From: Deltaproteobacteria bacterium
GTDB lineage: Bacteria; Myxococcota; Myxococcia; Myxococcales; Anaeromyxobacteraceae
Direction: 5' to 3'
DNA: 64,000 nt
NCBI GenBank assembly: GCA_016214955.1
Contig: JACRMN010000007.1
Coordinates: 62,001-126,000, forward strand
In this document: positions 63,575-64,000 of the stretch, in pieces
Layout of the letters: every line of letters begins with the position of its first letter
Numbering within the stretch: the stretch's first letter is position 1
Made by a program: the position numbers and the translations under genes
Notes under the pieces: model-generated
What the model was told of the DNA's origin: nothing
Seen by the model: only the letters and a program-made list of their open reading frames with translations
Databases searched by the model: none

Positions 63575-64000
63575 TCAGCCGACGCTCCCTTCCAGGCTCA
63601 TGCCGAGAAGCTTCTGGGCCTCGACCGCGAACTCCATGGGGAGCTCCTTCAGCACCTGGCGGGCGAAGCCGTTGACGATCATCGACACCGCGTCCTCCTG
63701 CGAGAGGCCGCGCTGCCGGCAGTAGAAGAGCTGGTCCTCGGCGATGCGCGAGGTGGTGGCCTCGTGCTCCACCTTGGCGGTCGGGTTCTTCACCTCGATG
63801 TACGGGAACGTGTGGGCCCCGCACTGGTCGCCGATGAGCAGCGAGTCGCACTGCGAGTAGTTGCGCGCCCCGGTGGCGTTCTTGCCGATGCGCACCAGGC
63901 CCCGGTAGGCGTTCTGGCCGTGGCCGGCGCTGATGCCCTTGGAGACGATGGTGGAGCGGGTGCGCTTCCCGACGTGGATCATCTTGGTGCCGGTGTCGGC
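63575..64000 (-). CDS. sufB: SufB, Fe-S assembly scaffold, partial
   Basis: The C-terminal ~141 residues are in the window; the frame is open through base 64000 ([16 protein letters not shown]). SufB C-terminal signatures: [86 protein letters not shown]. First visible gene of the suf operon; upstream part is outside. Confidence 0.96.
   Translation of the reverse strand, partial: ADTGTKMIHVGKRTRSTIVSKGISAGHGQNAYRGLVRIGKNATGARNYSQCDSLLIGDQCGAHTFPYIEVKNPTAKVEHEATTSRIAEDQLFYCRQRGLSQEDAVSMIVNGFARQVLKELPMEFAVEAQKLLGMSLEGSVG

Overview
The window is a chromosomal stretch of roughly three-quarters G+C with strongly GC3-biased genes packed tightly on both strands. The gene complement fits a Myxococcota (deltaproteobacterial) genome, most likely Anaeromyxobacter or a relative. 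Supporting features are the giant FAD-oxidase/Fe-S fusion, receiver fusions with type II secretion and TPR domains, a caspase-family peptidase under an ECF sigma factor, LigD/Ku, and a SufBCDSU-SufT Fe-S operon. The taxonomy is inference. I saw no rRNA, tRNA, CRISPR array, IS element or prophage, so this looks like core and lineage-specific chromosome rather than an island. The window cuts two genes: the FAD/Fe-S oxidoreductase at the left edge and sufB at the right edge.

Layout. 1-5.2 kb: Fe-S oxidoreductase, lone receiver, fdhD, an endonuclease/exonuclease/phosphatase-family protein and a degenerate GC hexamer repeat. 5.5-14.7 kb: a five-gene operon encoding transglutaminase-DUF2126, a second DUF2126 protein, a circularly permuted ATP-grasp ligase, an alpha-E protein, and a class II amidotransferase-like domain fused to a second transglutaminase. 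This is a predicted peptide-ligation/tagging system and the most interesting region. 14.7-20.2 kb: SPFH/NfeD pair, DUF72, a molybdopterin oxidoreductase, and a divergent GFA/HxlR pair around a large palindromic operator. 20.2-27.5 kb: a nucleotidyltransferase with a small partner, LigD and Ku (divergent NHEJ genes sharing a two-way -10 box), a MerR-TPR fusion, an ADP/ATP-carrier-like transporter and a Tat-exported aldo/keto reductase. 27.5-30.5 kb: an overlapping ECF sigma / zinc anti-sigma / caspase-like peptidase operon. 30.6-36.3 kb: exported oxidoreductase, SGNH-like lipoprotein, HDOD protein, a small secreted protein, an MgtC/DUF4010 membrane protein and glnK. 36.6-42.4 kb: amt, a GspE_N-receiver-TPR protein, an XRE-cupin regulator and a LemA/TPM cluster. 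42.4-49.2 kb: alkyltransferase-like protein, glycogen phosphorylase, M20 peptidase, then a YcaO-TfuA pair (predicted peptide thioamidation) followed by a LuxR-type regulator. 49.2-58.9 kb: a TIG-repeat lipoprotein, two overlapping HtrA-like proteases, a DUF493 protein, an exported-protein cluster, an aldo/keto reductase and a small lipoprotein with a clear terminator. 59.2-64 kb: sufT, sufU, sufS, sufD, sufC and sufB (all minus strand).

Two candidate peptide-modification systems lie about 32 kb apart: the ATP-grasp/DUF2126/alpha-E/transglutaminase operon and the YcaO-TfuA pair. A second theme is regulatory. Several genes have a TA-rich -10-like hexamer exactly 6-7 nt before the start codon with no Shine-Dalgarno sequence, which suggests leaderless mRNAs. 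Divergent sigma-54-type elements flank glnK and amt, and palindromic operators precede the HxlR and XRE-cupin regulators.
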